64,000 nucleotides of DNA from Acidiferrobacterales bacterium (GTDB taxonomy: Bacteria; Pseudomonadota; Gammaproteobacteria; Acidiferrobacterales; SZUA-150): NCBI GenBank assembly GCA_947258385.1, contig CAMYII010000096.1, positions 124,001 to 188,000 of the forward strand. The letters are read 5' to 3'. The position numbers and the translations under genes are program-made. This document shows, one piece after another, positions 1-8,963 of the stretch (positions within the stretch are counted from its first letter, which is position 1; each line of letters opens with the position of its first letter). Below the pieces are notes generated by a model. That model searched no databases. It was given only the letters and a program-made list of their open reading frames with translations, and had not been told where the DNA came from.

Positions 1-2585
1 TCCGCCACTTCGAACACGAGCTCATCATGCACCTGCATGATCATTTTGACATCAACGCCTGTCTGCCCTATCCACTCATCAACGGCTATCATCGCCAGCT
101 TGATGAGATCGGCGGCGGTACCCTGCATCGGCGCGTTGATGGCGGTGCGCTCCGCGTACTGCCGGCGTGCCTGGTTGCTGGCATTGATCTCCGGAAGGTA
201 TAGCCGGCGCCCGAAGACGGTCTCCACGTAGCCTTGCTCGCGGCCCTGCGCGCGCGTGTTTTCCATATAGACCTTCACTCCGGGATAGCGCTCAAAATAA
301 AGCTCGATATATTGCTGGGCGGCACCGCGATCGATCTTCAGCTGCCGCGCCAGCCCGAAGGCGGACATGCCGTAGATGAGCCCGAAATTGATCGCCTTTG
401 CGTGTCGCCGCTGTTCCGCGCTCACCTCATGCCTCGCAACGCCGAACACCTCTGCGGCGGTGGCACGGTGCACGTCCTCACCGGCCGCGAAGGCACCGAG
501 CAGACCGGCATCACCCGACAGGTGCGCCATGATGCGCAATTCGACCTGCGAATAATCGGCTGACACGATCTTACTGCCTGGGGCCGCGATAAACGCCTGG
601 CGAATGCGCCGCCCTTCGGCGGTGCGCACCGGGATGTTCTGCAGATTGGGGTCGCTCGAGGACAGGCGGCCGGTGGCGGCCACCGCCTGATGATAAGAGG
701 TGTGCACGCGCCCGGTCCTCGGATTGACCATCTCCGGCAACTTGTCGGTATAGGTGGATTTCAATTTGCTGAGGCCGCGGTGTTGAAGAATGAGATTGGG
801 CAACGGGTAGTCCAGCGCCAGTTCCTGCAACACCTCCTCGGCCGTCGACGGCTGGCCCTTGGGGGTCTTCTTAATCACAGGCAACTGCAGCTTATCGAAC
901 AATATTTCCTGGATCTGTTTGGGTGAGGCCAGGTTGAAGGCCTGGCCGGCGATCTCATAGGTCTCCCGTTCAACCTCCAGCATGCGCTGCGCGAGCTCGG
1001 CACTCTGCTTGCGCAACATGGCGGCATCGATTTTGACCCCGTTTCGTTCGACCCTTGACAACACCGGCACCAACGGCATTTCGATCGTACGAAACAATTC
1101 CGTCAGCCTTGGGATCTGCTCCAGCCTCGGCCAAAGCTCCGCGTGCAGGCGCAGGGTGACGTCGGCGTCCTCAGCCGCATAGGGGCCGGCCTGCTCGATC
1201 GGGACCTCGCTAAAGTTGATCTGACTCTTGCCCTTACCGGCCACCTCTTCATACTTTACTGTCTTGTAGCCTAGATATTTCAAGGCAAGACTGTCCATGT
1301 CATGACGCGAAGCCGTGCTGTCAATGACATAGGATTCCAGCATGGTGTCGAATCGGATACCGTCCAGTTCGATTCCATAACTCGCCAACACGCTCATGTC
1401 GTATTTCAGGTTATGGCCGACCTTGCCGTGTTCGGCGTCTTCCAAAAGCGGCTTGAGCTTCATCAGCACCGCCTGGCGATCCAATTGATTCGGGGCGCCG
1501 GGATAGTCATGCGCCAGCGGCACATAGGCGCCTTCGCCGGCCACGTCGGTGAACGATACCCCGACGATCTCGGCACGGGTCGCGTCCAGGCTGGTGGTCT
1601 CGGTATCGACGGCGAAATAGTCGGCGCTGCGCAGCCGTTGCAGCCATGCCTCGAGCACCGTGTCGTCGAATACGACCGCATAGCGCTCGGCAGGTGCGCT
1701 AGTGTCGCCGGCCTGCGGGATACCGCCGAGCTCCGCCAGCCAGGTCTTGAACTCCAGCCGCGAGTAAAGTTCCCGCAAGCTGTCTTCGTCGGGAGGCACG
1801 CGTTTGAGCTCCTGAGGGCCCTGCGAGAGCTCGACATCGCATTTTATTGTCGCCAGCCGCCGCGCCAGCGGCAGCTGCTCCAGGCAGGCACGCAGGTTCT
1901 CACCGCGCTTACCGGGTATATCAGCGGCATGCGCGATAATCTCATCGAGGCTTCGGTATTTTTGCAGCCATTTTACCGCCCATGTCGGCCCGACCAGCGG
2001 CACGCCCGGGATATTGTCACTGGCGTCGCCGACCAGCGCCAGATAATCAACGATGTGCTCCGGCGGCACACCGAATCTTTCCACGACCCCTTTGACATCA
2101 AAGGTACTGTCTTTCATGGTATCGACCAGGGTGACGTGTTCATCAACCAGTTGGGCCATGTCCTTGTCGCCGGTGGAGATCAGCGTCGGCATGCCGGCGG
2201 CGGCGGCCTGCCCGGCCAGGGTGCCGATGACATCGTCCGCCTCCACGCCCCCAACCACGAGGACGGGCAGACCCATGGCCTTGATTAACGCATGGATATC
2301 ATCGAGCTGGGCGCGCAGCTCTTCGGGCATGGGCGGACGCTGGGCCTTGTATTCGGGATAAATGTCGTCACGGAAGGTCTTGCCTTTGGCGTCAAAGACG
2401 ACCGCGATATAATCCGGTGAGTAGTCCGCCAGCAGCTTGCGCAACATATTGGCGATACCGTATACCGCACCGGTATACGCGCCGCGCGAGGTGCGCAAAT
2501 TTGGCATGGCATGGAAGGCCCGGTAGAGATAGGATGATCCATCGACCAGGATGAGAGATTTCACGTTGCGGTCGGTTTGATTCAT
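1..2585 (-). CDS. polA: DNA polymerase I, 3' end beyond the window
   Basis: Replicative gap-filling and repair polymerase. Translation from ATG 2585 gives an N-terminal 5'-3' exonuclease domain (LILVDGSSYLYRAFHAMP at the start), a 3'-5' exonuclease with the intact proofreading motif FAVDTETTSLD near residue 320, polymerase motif A (DYSQVELR, about 670), motif B (RRHAKAINFGLIYG, about 725) and motif C (QVHDE, about 855). The frame is open through position 1, so only about the last 45-70 residues of a usual 930-residue PolA are missing. The gene is divergent from the LOG-family gene with fewer than 40 bp between the starts. All three activities look intact. Confidence 0.97.
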   Translation of the reverse strand, partial: MNQTDRNVKSLILVDGSSYLYRAFHAMPNLRTSRGAYTGAVYGIANMLRKLLADYSPDYIAVVFDAKGKTFRDDIYPEYKAQRPPMPEELRAQLDDIHALIKAMGLPVLVVGGVEADDVIGTLAGQAAAAGMPTLISTGDKDMAQLVDEHVTLVDTMKDSTFDVKGVVERFGVPPEHIVDYLALVGDASDNIPGVPLVGPTWAVKWLQKYRSLDEIIAHAADIPGKRGENLRACLEQLPLARRLATIKCDVELSQGPQELKRVPPDEDSLRELYSRLEFKTWLAELGGIPQAGDTSAPAERYAVVFDDTVLEAWLQRLRSADYFAVDTETTSLDATRAEIVGVSFTDVAGEGAYVPLAHDYPGAPNQLDRQAVLMKLKPLLEDAEHGKVGHNLKYDMSVLASYGIELDGIRFDTMLESYVIDSTASRHDMDSLALKYLGYKTVKYEEVAGKGKSQINFSEVPIEQAGPYAAEDADVTLRLHAELWPRLEQIPRLTELFRTIEMPLVPVLSRVERNGVKIDAAMLRKQSAELAQRMLEVERETYEIAGQAFNLASPKQIQEILFDKLQLPVIKKTPKGQPSTAEEVLQELALDYPLPNLILQHRGLSKLKSTYTDKLPEMVNPRTGRVHTSYHQAVAATGRLSSSDPNLQNIPVRTAEGRRIRQAFIAAPGSKIVSADYSQVELRIMAHLSGDAGLLGAFAAGEDVHRATAAEVFGVARHEVSAEQRRHAKAINFGLIYGMSAFGLARQLKIDRGAAQQYIELYFERYPGVKVYMENTRAQGREQGYVETVFGRRLYLPEINASNQARRQYAERTAINAPMQGTAADLIKLAMIAVDEWIGQTGVDVKMIMQVHDELVFEVA

Positions 2586-2622
2586 GCTGCTAGCGACCCT
2601 TGATTTATGTTAAAACTTGCCC

Positions 2623-3351
2623 ATGGACACAAACGACAAAACATTGGAAAAGGCCGTTAAGCCCACCCTCCCCTCCCGCGTGATGTCGCGGGAATCCTGG
2701 AAAATATTCCAGATCATGGCAGAATTCGTCGAGGGCTTCGAGCGGCTGTCGCAGATCCAGCCCTCGGTCAGCATCTTCGGCTCCTCGCGTATCGAACCGG
2801 ATCACCCGTATTATGCCTTGACCGCGGAGATCGCACGCAGACTATCCGACGCGGGCTTCAGCGTCATCAGCGGTGGCGGACCCGGAGTGATGGAAGCCGC
2901 CAACAAAGGCGCATTCGGCGGCAAGTCGCCCAGCGTCGGGCTCAACATCGAGTTGCCCCACGAGCAGGCGGCCAACGAATTCCAGGATGTCAGTCTGAGC
3001 TTCCAGCATTTCTTCGCCCGCAAAGTCATGTTCATCAAATACGCCAAGGCCTACGTGGTGATGCCCGGCGGCTTCGGCACGCTGGACGAGCTCATCGAGG
3101 CGCTCACGCTCATCCAGACTGGGAAAAGCGTACGCATGCCCATTATCCTGGTGCACCGTCCCTTTTGGACCGGGCTCGTGGACTGGTTCAAATCGACCCT
3201 CGTCCGCGAGGGCGTGATCAGCAAGGAGGACCTGGATCTTTTCACCATCGCCGACAGCCCCGGTGAGGTCGTGGACCAGATCTTTCATTACTACGAGCAC
3301 GTGGGTTTCGAGCCCTCCGAGGAGGAGGAAGAAATCAAGCTCAATCTCTGA
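2623..3351 (+). CDS. LOG-family (TIGR00730) nucleotide-hydrolase-like protein
   Basis: Rossmann-fold protein of the LOG / lysine-decarboxylase-like family. The diagnostic phosphate/nucleotide loop PGGFGTLDELIEALTLIQT is intact near residue 145, and an earlier glycine-rich SGGGPGVMEAANKGA segment is present. Characterised members hydrolyse nucleoside 5'-monophosphates (cytokinin-activating type), but the bacterial housekeeping role is not settled. ATG 2623 is preferred over an in-frame TTG at 2617; neither has a strong ribosome-binding site. It is divergent from polA and followed after 14 bp by the DUF2782 gene, so these two are probably co-transcribed. Confidence 0.88.
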   Translation: MDTNDKTLEKAVKPTLPSRVMSRESWKIFQIMAEFVEGFERLSQIQPSVSIFGSSRIEPDHPYYALTAEIARRLSDAGFSVISGGGPGVMEAANKGAFGGKSPSVGLNIELPHEQAANEFQDVSLSFQHFFARKVMFIKYAKAYVVMPGGFGTLDELIEALTLIQTGKSVRMPIILVHRPFWTGLVDWFKSTLVREGVISKEDLDLFTIADSPGEVVDQIFHYYEHVGFEPSEEEEEIKLNL

Positions 3352-3365
3352 ACAGGTATTCCGGC

Positions 3366-3734
3366 ATGCGTTTCTGGCTGATCTTATTATTATTAATTAC
3401 CATTACCGGCATGGCACGGGCACCGGTGCGGGCGGAAGAAAGCAAGAAGGACAGGCCGGCGGCCGTCCCGGAGCCCCCCGCCATGCCGCGAAACTATTAC
3501 CCGGAGACGACCGAAGGCCGACCGGAGGAGCTCACACCGGAAATCACCATTGCCCCGAAGGGCGCCGCGGTCCACGAGGAGTACCGGCTCAACGGCGAGC
3601 TTTACATGGTCAAGGTCATCCCCGCCAAAGGCCGGCCGTACTACCTCGTTGATCGTGAAGGACAGGGTGAGTTCGTGCGCAGTGAGTTCGAACCCAGGAT
3701 TTCCATCCCGATGTGGGTGATCAAGCGCTTTTAA
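3366..3734 (+). CDS. DUF2782 family exported protein
   Basis: Small protein of 122 residues with a hydrophobic N-terminal signal segment (RFWLILLLLITITGMARA) followed by a proline- and charge-rich linker. The conserved C-terminal region contains YRLNGELYMVKVIPAKGRPY and ends in PMWVIKRF. This matches the DUF2782 family, which in gammaproteobacteria is typically found next to polA, as here. It is probably periplasmic; no biochemical function is known. It lies 14 bp after the LOG gene on the same strand. Confidence 0.85.
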   Translation: MRFWLILLLLITITGMARAPVRAEESKKDRPAAVPEPPAMPRNYYPETTEGRPEELTPEITIAPKGAAVHEEYRLNGELYMVKVIPAKGRPYYLVDREGQGEFVRSEFEPRISIPMWVIKRF

Positions 3735-3889
3735 TACCTATTACTTTTCCGTTGATCATTGCGCCGTCAACGCAGGCCGCGCGATGGCCTGCCGCCGACG
3801 TACGACCTCGCGAGAAGTTGTGGCGCAACGCGATAATTGCGGTAAAGTGTAAACAGTGAATCTCGCACACACTGCCATTGGGAGGAACA

Positions 3890-4654
3890 ATGAAACGGCT
3901 GCGTGAACAAGCGAAAATCGGCGTGCGCTGGCTCGGTTGCGGCTGGAGGCTGCTGCGTCGCAATCCCTGGTTGCTGCTTGGCATGGGGTTAACGTCCATC
4001 GCTCTGATTATCGTGCTTTCGTTCATTCCATTCGCCGGGAGCATACTCCTGGCCCTGCTGGTACCGATACTCATGGCGAGCGCCATGATGACGGTGGACA
4101 ACGTGAGCCAGCAACAACGGTCGCTGCCTTCGGACCTGAGGCTGGCGGCGCTCGCCAAATCGCCGAAAGAATTGTTTCGCGTTTTTAGCGATGATAAGCG
4201 GACGATGACCGTCATGGGATTGGGTGTTTACGCCCTGACACTGACACTGCTGATCAATATCGCGGCCCATCTTATCAGTGAAGGATCATGGGTCGCCGAC
4301 TTCACGACCCTCGGCATCGGCACCTTGTTCAAGGCGCTGGCGGCGTGGCTGGTGGCGGGTCTCCTTTATTTGGGCCTCGCCATGACCTTGGTTTTCACCC
4401 TGCCGCTCATCACGCTGCGCGGGGAATCGGTGTTCCGGGCCATCGACCACAGCATCAAGGCGAGTCGCCGGCATATCGTCGGGCTGCTCGTGCTCATTGG
4501 GACAGTGATCGCCCCGTTCCTCTTGGGCTCCGTCGTCTCGTATTTTTCGGTCCCGGGCAAGTACGCGATCTGGCTGGTTGGCGGTCTTGTCGTGCTGCCG
4601 CTTTTTGTTACCAGCTGTTATTGCAGTTACCGCACACTGTTCCCCTCGAAATAA
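3890..4654 (+). CDS. multi-pass membrane protein, BPSS1780-like
   Basis: About 254 residues, most of them in five or six hydrophobic segments (for example LLLGMGLTSIALIIVLSFIP, AILLALLVPILMAS-like and FLLGSVVSYF regions) with basic loops between. It resembles the BPSS1780 / DUF2189-like integral membrane proteins of unknown role. A strong GGAGGA ribosome-binding site at 3881-3886 fixes the start at ATG 3890, rather than the TTG that would include the SD sequence. It is followed after 14 bp by the deacetylase-family gene, suggesting one transcript. Confidence 0.8.
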   Translation: MKRLREQAKIGVRWLGCGWRLLRRNPWLLLGMGLTSIALIIVLSFIPFAGSILLALLVPILMASAMMTVDNVSQQQRSLPSDLRLAALAKSPKELFRVFSDDKRTMTVMGLGVYALTLTLLINIAAHLISEGSWVADFTTLGIGTLFKALAAWLVAGLLYLGLAMTLVFTLPLITLRGESVFRAIDHSIKASRRHIVGLLVLIGTVIAPFLLGSVVSYFSVPGKYAIWLVGGLVVLPLFVTSCYCSYRTLFPSK

Positions 4655-4668
4655 GAGCCGGTAACACC

Positions 4669-5610
4669 ATGACGGCATGCGTCTATTACGGCGAGGCCCT
4701 CGGGCTTTACGGTTTCGGCGCAGGACACCCCTTCGGGCCCGACCGCATTCAGGCCTTCTGGCAAGAGACCGTCAAACAGGGGCTCGACAAGCGCGTGCAA
4801 ATCGGCACGCCGGTACTCGCCAGCGAAGAGGAGCTACTGAAATTCCACACGCACGACTATGTCGAGCGGGTCAAGCGCCAGTCACAATCCGGCGAGGGTT
4901 TCCTGGATTTCGGGGACACGCCTGCCTTCAAGGGCGTGTTCGAGGCCGGCTCCTATGTGGTCGGCTCCGTCCTGGACGGCGCCACCGCGCTGCTTGCCGG
5001 TCGCTGTCAGCGCTGCTTCATCCCCATCGCCGGCCTGCACCATGCCCGCCGCGACGCCGCCGCCGGCTTCTGCGTGTTCAACGACATCGGCGTAGCGATT
5101 GAGGTCCTGCGCGAACGGTTCGGCATCAAGCGCATCGCCTATGTCGATATCGATGCCCATCACGGTGACGGCGTGTTCTACAGCTTTGAGGACGACCCTG
5201 ACCTTCTGTTCGCCGATATCCATGAAGACGGACACTATCTTTATCCGGGCACCGGCATGGCCAGCGAGACCGGAAGGGGTGTCGCGGCCGGCACCAAGCT
5301 CAATATCCCGATGCCGCCGGCGGCCGACGACGCCGCATTTCTCGAGGTCTGGCCCAAGGTCGAGGAATTTGTCCGTGTGGGCGAGCCCGAGATCATCCTG
5401 CTCCAGGCCGGCGCCGACAGTCTCGCCGGTGATCCGATCACACACCTGCAATACACGCCCAAGGCGCACGCCCACGCCGCGGAGCGGCTGTGCGTGTTGG
5501 CCGATGAGCTCTGCCAGGGACGGCTGCTGGCGACCGGGGGCGGCGGGTACAACCGCAGCAATCTGGCACTGGCATGGAATGCCGTGATCTCGGCGATGCT
5601 CGGCCGCTGA
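4669..5610 (+). CDS. histone-deacetylase-family (class II, AcuC/HDAC-like) amidohydrolase
   Basis: A 313-residue zinc hydrolase of the HDAC superfamily. Key motifs are in order: GLHHARRDAAAGFCVFND (general-base histidines, about residue 120), YVDIDAHHGDGV (zinc-binding Asp and His, about 158), the second zinc Asp in LLQAGADSLAGDP (about 245) and ATGGGGYN with the transition-state region near the end. Bacterial members remove acetyl groups from lysines or polyamines; the substrate here cannot be told. ATG 4669 follows the membrane-protein gene by 14 bp. All catalytic residues look present. Confidence 0.92.
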   Translation: MTACVYYGEALGLYGFGAGHPFGPDRIQAFWQETVKQGLDKRVQIGTPVLASEEELLKFHTHDYVERVKRQSQSGEGFLDFGDTPAFKGVFEAGSYVVGSVLDGATALLAGRCQRCFIPIAGLHHARRDAAAGFCVFNDIGVAIEVLRERFGIKRIAYVDIDAHHGDGVFYSFEDDPDLLFADIHEDGHYLYPGTGMASETGRGVAAGTKLNIPMPPAADDAAFLEVWPKVEEFVRVGEPEIILLQAGADSLAGDPITHLQYTPKAHAHAAERLCVLADELCQGRLLATGGGGYNRSNLALAWNAVISAMLGR

Positions 5611-5629
5611 GAAAAGACCGCCGGCGCGG

Positions 5630-5649
5630 CCGTGTCCGGTGGGACACGG
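5630..5649 (+). terminator. strong hairpin after the deacetylase gene
   Basis: Perfect 8-bp stem (CCGTGTCC / GGACACGG) with a GGTG loop, extendable by flanking CGCG/CGCG with one bulge. It lies 20 bp after the stop codon. There is no run of T after it, so intrinsic termination is uncertain. Confidence 0.45.
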
Positions 5650-5756
5650 CGCGCCAATCCAGTACACTGTTACCCATACAATACGCGGTTAAACCCCGTG
5701 CAATTCTTGCACGACTCGGGCCGCAGATACGATGCATTAAGGAGCGATGAGGCACC

Positions 5757-6845
5757 ATGCGACGACGCAAGTTCATGAAAAACCTCGCCGGCGCCGGGGC
5801 GATCGCCGGCGCCGGTTCCCTGGCAGCGGCCGCCACTACCAAGGAAACAGACCGCTTCAGCTGGAAACTGGTGACCACCTGGCCGCCCAATTTTCCCGTG
5901 TTTCAGGAGGGCGTGAACCGATTTGCCAGGGAGGTCAAGACCATGAGCGGGGGGCGCTTGAGCATACAGGTCTTTGCCGGCGGCGAGCTGGTGCCGCCGA
6001 TGCAGACCTTCGATGCGGTCTCACAGGGCACCACGGTGCAGCTGGGCCACGGTGCCGCCTATTACTGGTCGGGGAAGATCCCGGCCGCGCCTTTCTTTAC
6101 CGCGGTACCGTTTGGCATGAACGCCCAGGGCATGAACGCCTGGTTTTATGGCGGTGACGGACTCAAACTCTGGCGCGAGGTCTACGCGCCCTACCAACTG
6201 ATGCCCTTCCCCATGGGAAACACCGGCGTGCAGATGGGCGGCTGGTTCAACAGGAAAATCAACTCGCTCATGAACCTCAAGGGCCTGAAGATGCGCATAC
6301 CGGGCCTGGGCGGCAAGGTCATGGCCAAGGCCGGGGTGAACCCGGTGCTGCTCGCAGGCGGCGAGATCTACACCGCCCTGGAGCGCAAGACCATTGATGC
6401 CACCGAGTGGGTGGGGCCCTATCACGACCTGCGTCTGGGACTGTACCGCGCGGCCAAGTATTACTACTACCCCGGCTGGCACGAACCTGGGCCGACGCTG
6501 GAATTAATCGTGAACCTGAAGGCCTGGCAGTCCCTGCCCCAGGACCTGCAGCTCATCATCGAGACCGCCGCCGCGTCGAGCAACATCTGGATGCTCTCGG
6601 AATTCGAGGCCAAGAACCTGCAGGCGCTCAGGATTCTGCGGAACAAATATCAGGTCAAACTGCACGAGTTCCCGGCCGATGTCATCCGGCATTTACACAA
6701 GCTCAGCAACAAAGTCCTGGATGAGGAGGCGGCCAAGGACAAGACCTTCATGAAGGTCTACACGGCCTATGAAACGTTTCGCGCCGACAACGATGCCTGG
6801 AACGCACTCTCCGAGGCGGCCTATGCCAAGGCCTTGAAGCTTTGA
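5757..6845 (+). CDS. dctP: TRAP transporter periplasmic substrate-binding protein, Tat-exported
   Basis: A 362-residue DctP/TakP-type solute receptor. The N-terminus MRRRKFMKNLAGAGAIAGAG has the twin-arginine motif and a hydrophobic Ala/Gly core, so it is probably exported folded by Tat. The mature part starts with FSWKLVTTWPPNFP. It carries the family signature around GGEIYTALERKTIDATEWVG and YYYPGWHEPGP, as in the 2-oxoacid/lactate-binding TakP branch, so an organic or keto acid is the likely ligand (inference). It converges on dctM/dctQ, which encode the membrane partners on the opposite strand. GAGG lies 6 nt before ATG 5757. Confidence 0.93.
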   Translation: MRRRKFMKNLAGAGAIAGAGSLAAAATTKETDRFSWKLVTTWPPNFPVFQEGVNRFAREVKTMSGGRLSIQVFAGGELVPPMQTFDAVSQGTTVQLGHGAAYYWSGKIPAAPFFTAVPFGMNAQGMNAWFYGGDGLKLWREVYAPYQLMPFPMGNTGVQMGGWFNRKINSLMNLKGLKMRIPGLGGKVMAKAGVNPVLLAGGEIYTALERKTIDATEWVGPYHDLRLGLYRAAKYYYYPGWHEPGPTLELIVNLKAWQSLPQDLQLIIETAAASSNIWMLSEFEAKNLQALRILRNKYQVKLHEFPADVIRHLHKLSNKVLDEEAAKDKTFMKVYTAYETFRADNDAWNALSEAAYAKALKL

Positions 6846-6853
6846 GCGCGACA

Positions 6854-6870
6854 AGGCCGTATTACGGCCT
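6854..6870. terminator. hairpin between convergent dctP and dctM
   Basis: AGGCCG / CGGCCT stem around a TATTA loop, 9 bp after the dctP stop. It may end transcription from either side. There is no adjacent T-tract, so support is moderate. Confidence 0.35.
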
Positions 6871-7019
6871 GCCTCAAAATCAAGCGCCCAGCAACTCTTC
6901 ACGCCCTGTAAGCAACGCAAAGAATACTTTAAAATATAAGGCATTTTTGCTTTCTCCGCGTACTTTGCGTCTGCACGACCCAGCACCAGGGGTGGGCGGT
7001 ATTTTGAGATAGGTTCTAA

Positions 7020-8345
7020 TTAGAAACCCTGCAGCCGGTCCATGAGCTCCGGCAACCACAGCGTCAGTTTTGGGAACACGACCAGCAGGATAAGCACGCC
7101 CGCCTGGACGGCGATGAAGGGAATGACGCCGCGATAGATCTGTCCGATGGAAATGGACTCGGGGGCCGCGGCCTTCAAATAGAACAGCGAGAACCCGAAG
7201 GGGGGCGTCAGGAACGAGGTCTGCAGATTGGCGGCGATCAGCACCGCGAACCACAACAGGTCCAGCCCCAGACTGGCGGCAATGGGCGCCAGGATCGGCA
7301 CGACGATAAAGCAGATCTCCAGGAAATCCAGAAAAAACCCGAGCACAAAAATTACCGCCATGCTCACGGCGAGAAATCCCCATTGCTCGCCGGGCAGCCC
7401 CGTCATGATCTCGTGCACCAGGCCATCACCGCCCATGCCGCGAAACACCAGACCGAAGGCGGTGGCCCCCACCAGAATCATGAACACCATGCTCGTCATC
7501 CGTAAGGTCGATCGGACGGCCTCGCGCAGGTTTTGCCAGTCGAGACGCCTGTGCAGGGCCGCCAGCACCATGGCCCCCACGGCACCGAACCCGGCGGACT
7601 CCGTCGGCGAGGCGACGCCGAAAAAGATCGAACCCAGCACGGCGAAGACCAGTGCCAGGGGCGGCAGCAGGCTTTTCACCACCCTCAGGCCCAGCCGGCT
7701 GGTATCCCCGCGCATCAAAGCGGCATCAGGCAGGGGTGCAGTCTCGGGTTTGAACGCGGCATAAATGATGATGAACAGGACAAAACCGCCGATGATAAGC
7801 AGGCCGGGGACGACCGCACCGGCAAACAGCTGACCCACCGGCACGCCGACGACATCACCCAGCAGCACCAGAATGATACTGGGCGGAATGAGCTGCCCGA
7901 GCGTACCGGCGGCAGAGATGGTACCGGTGGACAGCTCCGGCTGATAGCCGTGCTTGAGCATCGCCGGCAGGGAGATAACGCCCATGGTCACGACCGTGGC
8001 GCCGACAACACCGGTGGTCGCCGCCAGCAGACCGCCGACCACAACGACCGAAAGCGCCAGCCCGCCTCGAAGACGGCCAAAAAACAGACCCATTGTCTCC
8101 AGCAGGTCTTCGGCCAGGCCTGACTTCTCTAGGATCACACCCATGAATACGAACAAGGGTACCGCGAGCAGGGTGAAGTTGGTCATCACCCCCCAGATGC
8201 GCAGCGGCAGCAGGTCAAAAAACTCCAGCCCCATGGCGGGGATACCAAAGAGCAGCGCCACGGCACCCAGGGTGAAGGCCACGGGATACCCGAGCAGCAA
8301 TAACACCACCAGCACGGCAAACATGAACAGGGCCAGGAGTTCCAT
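7020..8345 (-). CDS. dctM: TRAP transporter large permease subunit
   Basis: A 441-residue DctM protein with about 12 hydrophobic segments. Typical family stretches include LLLGYPVAFTLGAVALLFG, LPAMLKHGYQPELSTGTISA and the C-terminal NLQTSFLTPPFGFSLFYLK. DctM forms the Na+-coupled transport channel that works with DctQ and the periplasmic DctP. Its ATG overlaps the stop of dctQ (ATGA arrangement at 8343-8347), which indicates translational coupling. It runs towards dctP. Confidence 0.95.
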   Translation of the reverse strand: MELLALFMFAVLVVLLLLGYPVAFTLGAVALLFGIPAMGLEFFDLLPLRIWGVMTNFTLLAVPLFVFMGVILEKSGLAEDLLETMGLFFGRLRGGLALSVVVVGGLLAATTGVVGATVVTMGVISLPAMLKHGYQPELSTGTISAAGTLGQLIPPSIILVLLGDVVGVPVGQLFAGAVVPGLLIIGGFVLFIIIYAAFKPETAPLPDAALMRGDTSRLGLRVVKSLLPPLALVFAVLGSIFFGVASPTESAGFGAVGAMVLAALHRRLDWQNLREAVRSTLRMTSMVFMILVGATAFGLVFRGMGGDGLVHEIMTGLPGEQWGFLAVSMAVIFVLGFFLDFLEICFIVVPILAPIAASLGLDLLWFAVLIAANLQTSFLTPPFGFSLFYLKAAAPESISIGQIYRGVIPFIAVQAGVLILLVVFPKLTLWLPELMDRLQGF

Positions 8346-8854
8346 CAGCGCCTCCCTAACAGCATGGCCATATTCTTCAGGACATTGGCAATACCCTGCA
8401 GCATTAATAGAAAGAATCCGGCGGGGATGGCGGCCTTGACAAGATAGCGGAACGGCAGGCCACCGGGGTCGGGCGAACGCTCGCCATAGAGATAGGCGTC
8501 AGACACGAACGGCCAAGAGCTCTGGATAATAACCAGGCACAGGGGCAACAGAAACAACAGATCACCGAGGGTATCCACCCATAGCCGGCCTCGCCCGTCC
8601 AGCCTCTGGTAGAAGATGTCCACCCGCACATGGCCGTCGTGCTTGAAGGTATAGGCCGCGCCCAACAGAAAAATGAGGGCAAACAGATGCCATTCCAGCT
8701 CTTGTAGCGCGACGGAACCCTCGCGGAACAGGTAGCGCATGCTGACGTCATAGACCACAATCAGGGTCAAAACGAGCACCAGCCAACCGAGCCAACGCCC
8801 GCTGTATTCGCTTAAGGCCTCCAGGGCATGAGAGAGTTTACGAAGTTTTGACAA
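8345..8854 (-). CDS. dctQ: TRAP transporter small permease subunit
   Basis: A 169-residue, four-helix DctQ protein with the typical LEWHLFALIFLLGAAYTFKHDGHVRVDIFYQRL segment. The start is TTG 8854: the reading frame has no ATG until well inside the first membrane region, and a GAAAGG-type ribosome-binding site lies about 6 nt upstream. It is the first gene of the dctQM pair and overlaps dctM by one nucleotide. Its role is to stabilise or bridge DctM in the inner membrane. Confidence 0.92.
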   Translation of the reverse strand: MSKLRKLSHALEALSEYSGRWLGWLVLVLTLIVVYDVSMRYLFREGSVALQELEWHLFALIFLLGAAYTFKHDGHVRVDIFYQRLDGRGRLWVDTLGDLLFLLPLCLVIIQSSWPFVSDAYLYGERSPDPGGLPFRYLVKAAIPAGFFLLMLQGIANVLKNMAMLLGRR

Positions 8855-8963
8855 GATCGGCCTTTCTTCTTATGCCCGATATTGCTTGCAACCGGGGCGC
8901 GTTCGCAGGTTTGTTTAGCGCAAGACCTTGGTTGATATTAGCGGCGTGACGGAACGGCTGTGA

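Noticed and set aside
1302-2288. A 328-codon plus-strand open frame opposite polA
   Set aside because: It is antisense to conserved PolA coding sequence and has no domain signal.
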